Assembly (NCBI GenBank): GCA_022747635.1
Contig: JAKTNV010000003.1
Coordinates: 101,044,454-101,108,453 of the forward strand
Origin: Hetaerina americana
Taxonomy: Eukaryota; Arthropoda; Insecta; Odonata; Calopterygidae
Length of the DNA: 64,000 nucleotides
Direction: 5' to 3'
Part shown: positions 60,901 to 64,000 of the stretch, piece after piece
Layout: every line of letters starts with the position of its first letter
How positions within the stretch are numbered: the stretch's first letter is position 1
The notes under the pieces: generated by a model
Seen by the model: the letters and a program-made list of their open reading frames with translations, nothing else
The model's database searches: none
What the model was told of the DNA's origin: nothing
Made by a program: the position numbers and the translations under genes

Positions 60901-63900
60901 CCGTTACGCCATTGAAATGAAAGCGAGGATAAAAGTGCGACAAGATTTAATTATAGGCACTAGCGTCACAAAAATCTCTTAGTATTCTGTGCTTTGGATT
61001 TACCGTTACCAGTTACGACCTCCCATTCCTGCAGTTTGCTAAAACCGGCCTCGGTCTGTGACTGTAGGTCAATGATAAACAACCTTTGTCTATCAACAGA
61101 TAACATATATTTTCCAAGGGTCCAATGAGGAAAGTTGTGGTGAACAATGAAATCACTTCGTGCATTTGAATAAATAACTTGAAAAAAACGAAGTTTTAAA
61201 ATGGTATGTCAAATGTTTTTGAATAAAAAAATGAACATCGGCGTTCGACCCGATGCTGAGGACCGCGCGTTCTTCACCACTCAAACGAATGACTGTTCGA
61301 GTCAGAATTACTGGCAGCTTGGAGTTTTGAAATAGTTAAAATGAAATTATTTGCAAATTTAATAGGTGAAGTTTTCACTACCCAAGTTTTTAAGTAATGT
61401 AAATTTCAGTTTGTGAAAGAAATTCCATATGGCGGTTGCAAAATATGTTTCATTCTAATATGTAGTTAAATTATAGTATTTTACGCGCCATTGATCTCAT
61501 ATGTTTGATGTTTTCAATGAAAAACGAAGTCGCATGTAACAATATTGCAAGGAGGGTCCGATGTGGTCAAAATACACCACGGTGTGTACGTATTATAAAC
61601 CGCGTGATACTTCCGTTAGCCTTGTATTGAAATACAAAAGGAGTTCATCATAATTTCTCAGAATCTCGGTGGTTCCATTGCTATGGTGTATTCTTTTGAC
61701 TTAGGTCTTCATTTCATTGCGATGAGAATAGCGGGTGTTTACACCATAAATGCAGTTCCACCATCGTTAATAAAAACATAACAGGCGTCCAAATTCTGTC
61801 TCTTCTTGTTACCATCTTCCGTCTCGGGAAAAAACTGTTTTCAGTCAACGGCAATTTTCCGCTATTACGAACGTAAGGCAGCTTTACTGTCCGTAATGCA
61901 GCTACTAAGTACTGTATGGACATCGGGAAATTGCCCCCGCGTTCTCGGGGCAAAATATATGGTCGAGTGTCGCAATTCCACCGCCGTAAAAATCACTATT
62001 TCGGAAAGATGAATCACGGGGTGGTGGTGGGAGGTAGGAACGAGGAAGGAGCGGCTGGTATAACACTCCTTTTGTTCGAGGAAGAAACTTCATAATCTTC
62101 CGGCTCACATCTTTCGGATGGATTATTAGAATGACGTTTCCGCGTATGTCTCGGGAAAAAAATAATCCCCCCCGACTCCCTTCTCACTCCAACCTCTCGC
62201 CCCTCTTCCACCGCGGTCTTCGTCTTCTTTAGTGCCTCGAGTGCAATCTACGCGTCGCATCTTTCCGCCGTGATTTCGCAACGTTTCTTTTTCCTATTCC
62301 CCCTTGCCACTCTCGCGGGGGGTTCTATCCGAGCTTCTTATCGCAAAGCAAACCGAAATGACTCCCCGCCATTTCCCATTATTCGTGACGCGATTCGACA
62401 CCACCGCATCCCACCCACGCACCTTCCTAACCCTTCTGCGAGAGTCTAGAATCATGAGGAAAAGGAGAATAAGTCCGGAAATATTTTCATGCTCTGGAGA
62501 AGTTCGAGGATTTTGAAAAGTGAACGTGGATTTTTAATTCCACCAGCAACACAACCTAGAGCCCACGAAAACCAGTGACTACTATATAAAATATCCCTAA
62601 AATTGTAACCTCTTCCTTAATTATTCCTAAACTAGTCAATACTTTGCCTCTATTTTGTAGGTATTTTGCACGGCAATCAGTACTTAGTGGCATGATTTTC
62701 CATTCGTAGCATGATTATCTGCTACTTCGAAAGTCATGAAGTTTTCATTTTGCTAGATATTTTTTCAAAATAATTCGATTCTTGCATCAATCGTTCGTTG
62801 TTAATATTCTTTAAATTGAGTTTGATACGGGCACGGAGGAGGGGTGCAGTACGTGGCAGTGAACCCTTTGGTGATGTATTAGGACTATAAAACAGGTGCT
62901 AACCTAGATGAGAAAATCACAAAATAGTCGCATTTGCCGCCGGAATGTAAGTTGCCCTAATAGATGGTTTGGCACCTGGAAATAGGCTTTTTGGGTCCAA
63001 ATATTATTGAAAGAATGACAAAGTAAATTTTGAATTTATTGATCCCTTCCAGTTTTCACCCCCTTCAATCTCCCCCTACTCCCGCGGAAACGAGACGCGA
63101 AGCTCCCCCAAACTCTCTCTCGCTCCCCTTCTCTCCATCGCGATCCAATGTGGCAAACCGTCTTTCCGCCGTGCCATTGTGTGTGTGGGATGGCCGGCGG
63201 CGGCATCCTTTTATTTCCCGTTTTTATGTCGCTCCTCCTTCTCTTCTTCCTCTGCCACGCCCTTGGGCGCCGTCCATTGCTGTAATTGCTTTCATAGACT
63301 GTGCCAACTCCCGATGCAAACTCTTCTGGCGGAAGTTTTCCTCTTCTTCATCCTTTAAAGGGACGCTGCGAAAGTTAAAGCTTTTTTTCTCGAAGAATTA
63401 GTCTTTGAGACTTGCTTTCTAACTACGGCTCCACGCCATTATTATCACCTTAAGAGATCACTTATTATTCCTAAGGAGTTGGATGATATTGCGTGAGTAA
63501 TGGGCGTCATCATATTTTGTCGCCGGGAGAGCATTGATCAGTCATCGGTCGGCGATAGTGGTTTCGGTCACAAGTGTGCGCCCTTGCCGTGATAACCCAT
63601 CTCCTCCTTGCGCGCCCACTCCTCGTCAGTCATCGATCGTGTTTCTTCCGTCACGAATCGACGCGTCCGTCGTTTGGCATCCGTCGAACAGCGGGGTGTG
63701 TCGCACGCGTGGCGGAGAGGGAGACCCCGACACCACGCTGTCTCTCCCCCGGAGGAAGACATCGACGCGGGAGCCTAAATTGAGTTCTTCCGTCTTGGTC
63801 TGTTAGTTTTCAATGCACCGATTAGTGGAGTGAGCGGAACGTATAAAGTTGTGCGAGGGCTAGCAGGTGCGGAAAATCTCGCCGCGGTAAGTTCGCCCCA

Positions 63901-64000
63901 TCCCCCCCCCCCCTTTCTCAAGTTTTTTTCACTGTGGCGTTTGTCAAGTGGCTGCTTCCGAAACTTGCTCACCTTAGGTTTCCTATCGCTTTCGTTGCGT
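57950..64000. other. unassigned DNA with GC-rich islands near the end
   Basis: No gene was recognised. GC-rich or pyrimidine-rich islands occur at about 59660-59850, 62160-62300, 63040-63260 and 63530-63960. The last contains many CpG and ends with a consensus splice donor GCGGTAAGT at 63884-63892 (junction before 63887), and could be the 5' end of a gene continuing outside the window; this is not proven. A splice-bracketed 40-nt stretch at 58069-58108 is listed in findings. The rest is AT-rich. Confidence 0.5.

Noticed and set aside
63842..63848. TATA-like box gtataaag upstream of the splice donor
   Set aside because: A start 25-30 bp downstream would leave only about 15 nt before the donor at 63887, so the two signals do not fit together as one promoter and exon.
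1..64000. CRISPR arrays, bacterial operons or phage defence systems
   Set aside because: No regularly spaced direct repeats with unique spacers and no prokaryotic gene structure; the transposons and SINEs show a eukaryotic genome.

Overview
The window looks like nuclear DNA from an arthropod, most likely an insect. There are no operons, no ribosome-binding-site-led genes and no long open frames. What can be recognised is eukaryotic repeat content: mariner transposons, the 3' end of a CR1/L2-type LINE, several tRNA-headed SINEs, foldback repeats and long (AT)n arrays. The species cannot be fixed from sequence alone. AT-rich stretches alternate with short GC-rich, pyrimidine- or purine-skewed, CpG-containing islands. 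No host protein-coding gene could be recognised. The longest open frames (about 250 codons) lie in GC-rich, low-complexity DNA, open on both strands at once, and are judged artefacts. The window is probably intergenic or inside very long introns; a few splice-bracketed short open frames are listed as weak exon candidates.

Layout. 1-3.8 kb: unassigned, with a pyrimidine-rich island near 2.4-2.85 kb. 3.8-5.2 kb: mariner copy 1, plus orientation, split by a 600-bp insert carrying the 3' end of a LINE on the minus strand. 5.2-20 kb: unassigned DNA with a 26-bp perfect-like hairpin (6.2 kb), a SINE with a 12-bp target duplication (9.4 kb) and its sibling (19.4 kb), a tRNA-head repeat (12.7 kb), and two copies of another SINE (15.9 and 18.0 kb). 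20-30 kb: one degenerate LINE tail and several GC islands. 30.1-31.1 kb: a foldback made of two tRNA-like heads, followed by mariner copy 2. 37.1 kb: another LINE tail. 43.4-44.5 kb: a tRNA-like SINE head, mariner copy 3, then an (AT)n array. 50.3 kb: a large imperfect foldback. 55.3 kb: a SINE-like head. 57.6-57.95 kb: an (AT)n array abutting an 85-bp inverted-repeat element. 51-64 kb otherwise: GC-rich islands and unassigned sequence.

How the parts relate. The three mariners share one internal deletion and are almost identical, so they are a recently amplified non-autonomous family that must be moved by a transposase encoded elsewhere. Two of them keep an open frame for the DNA-binding half of the transposase without its catalytic domain, a layout that could act as a dominant repressor. 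The LINE fragment sits inside a young mariner, so LINE activity is at least as recent. No new defence, secretion or biosynthetic system was found; the most unusual items are the repressor-like mariner frames and the tRNA-head foldbacks.
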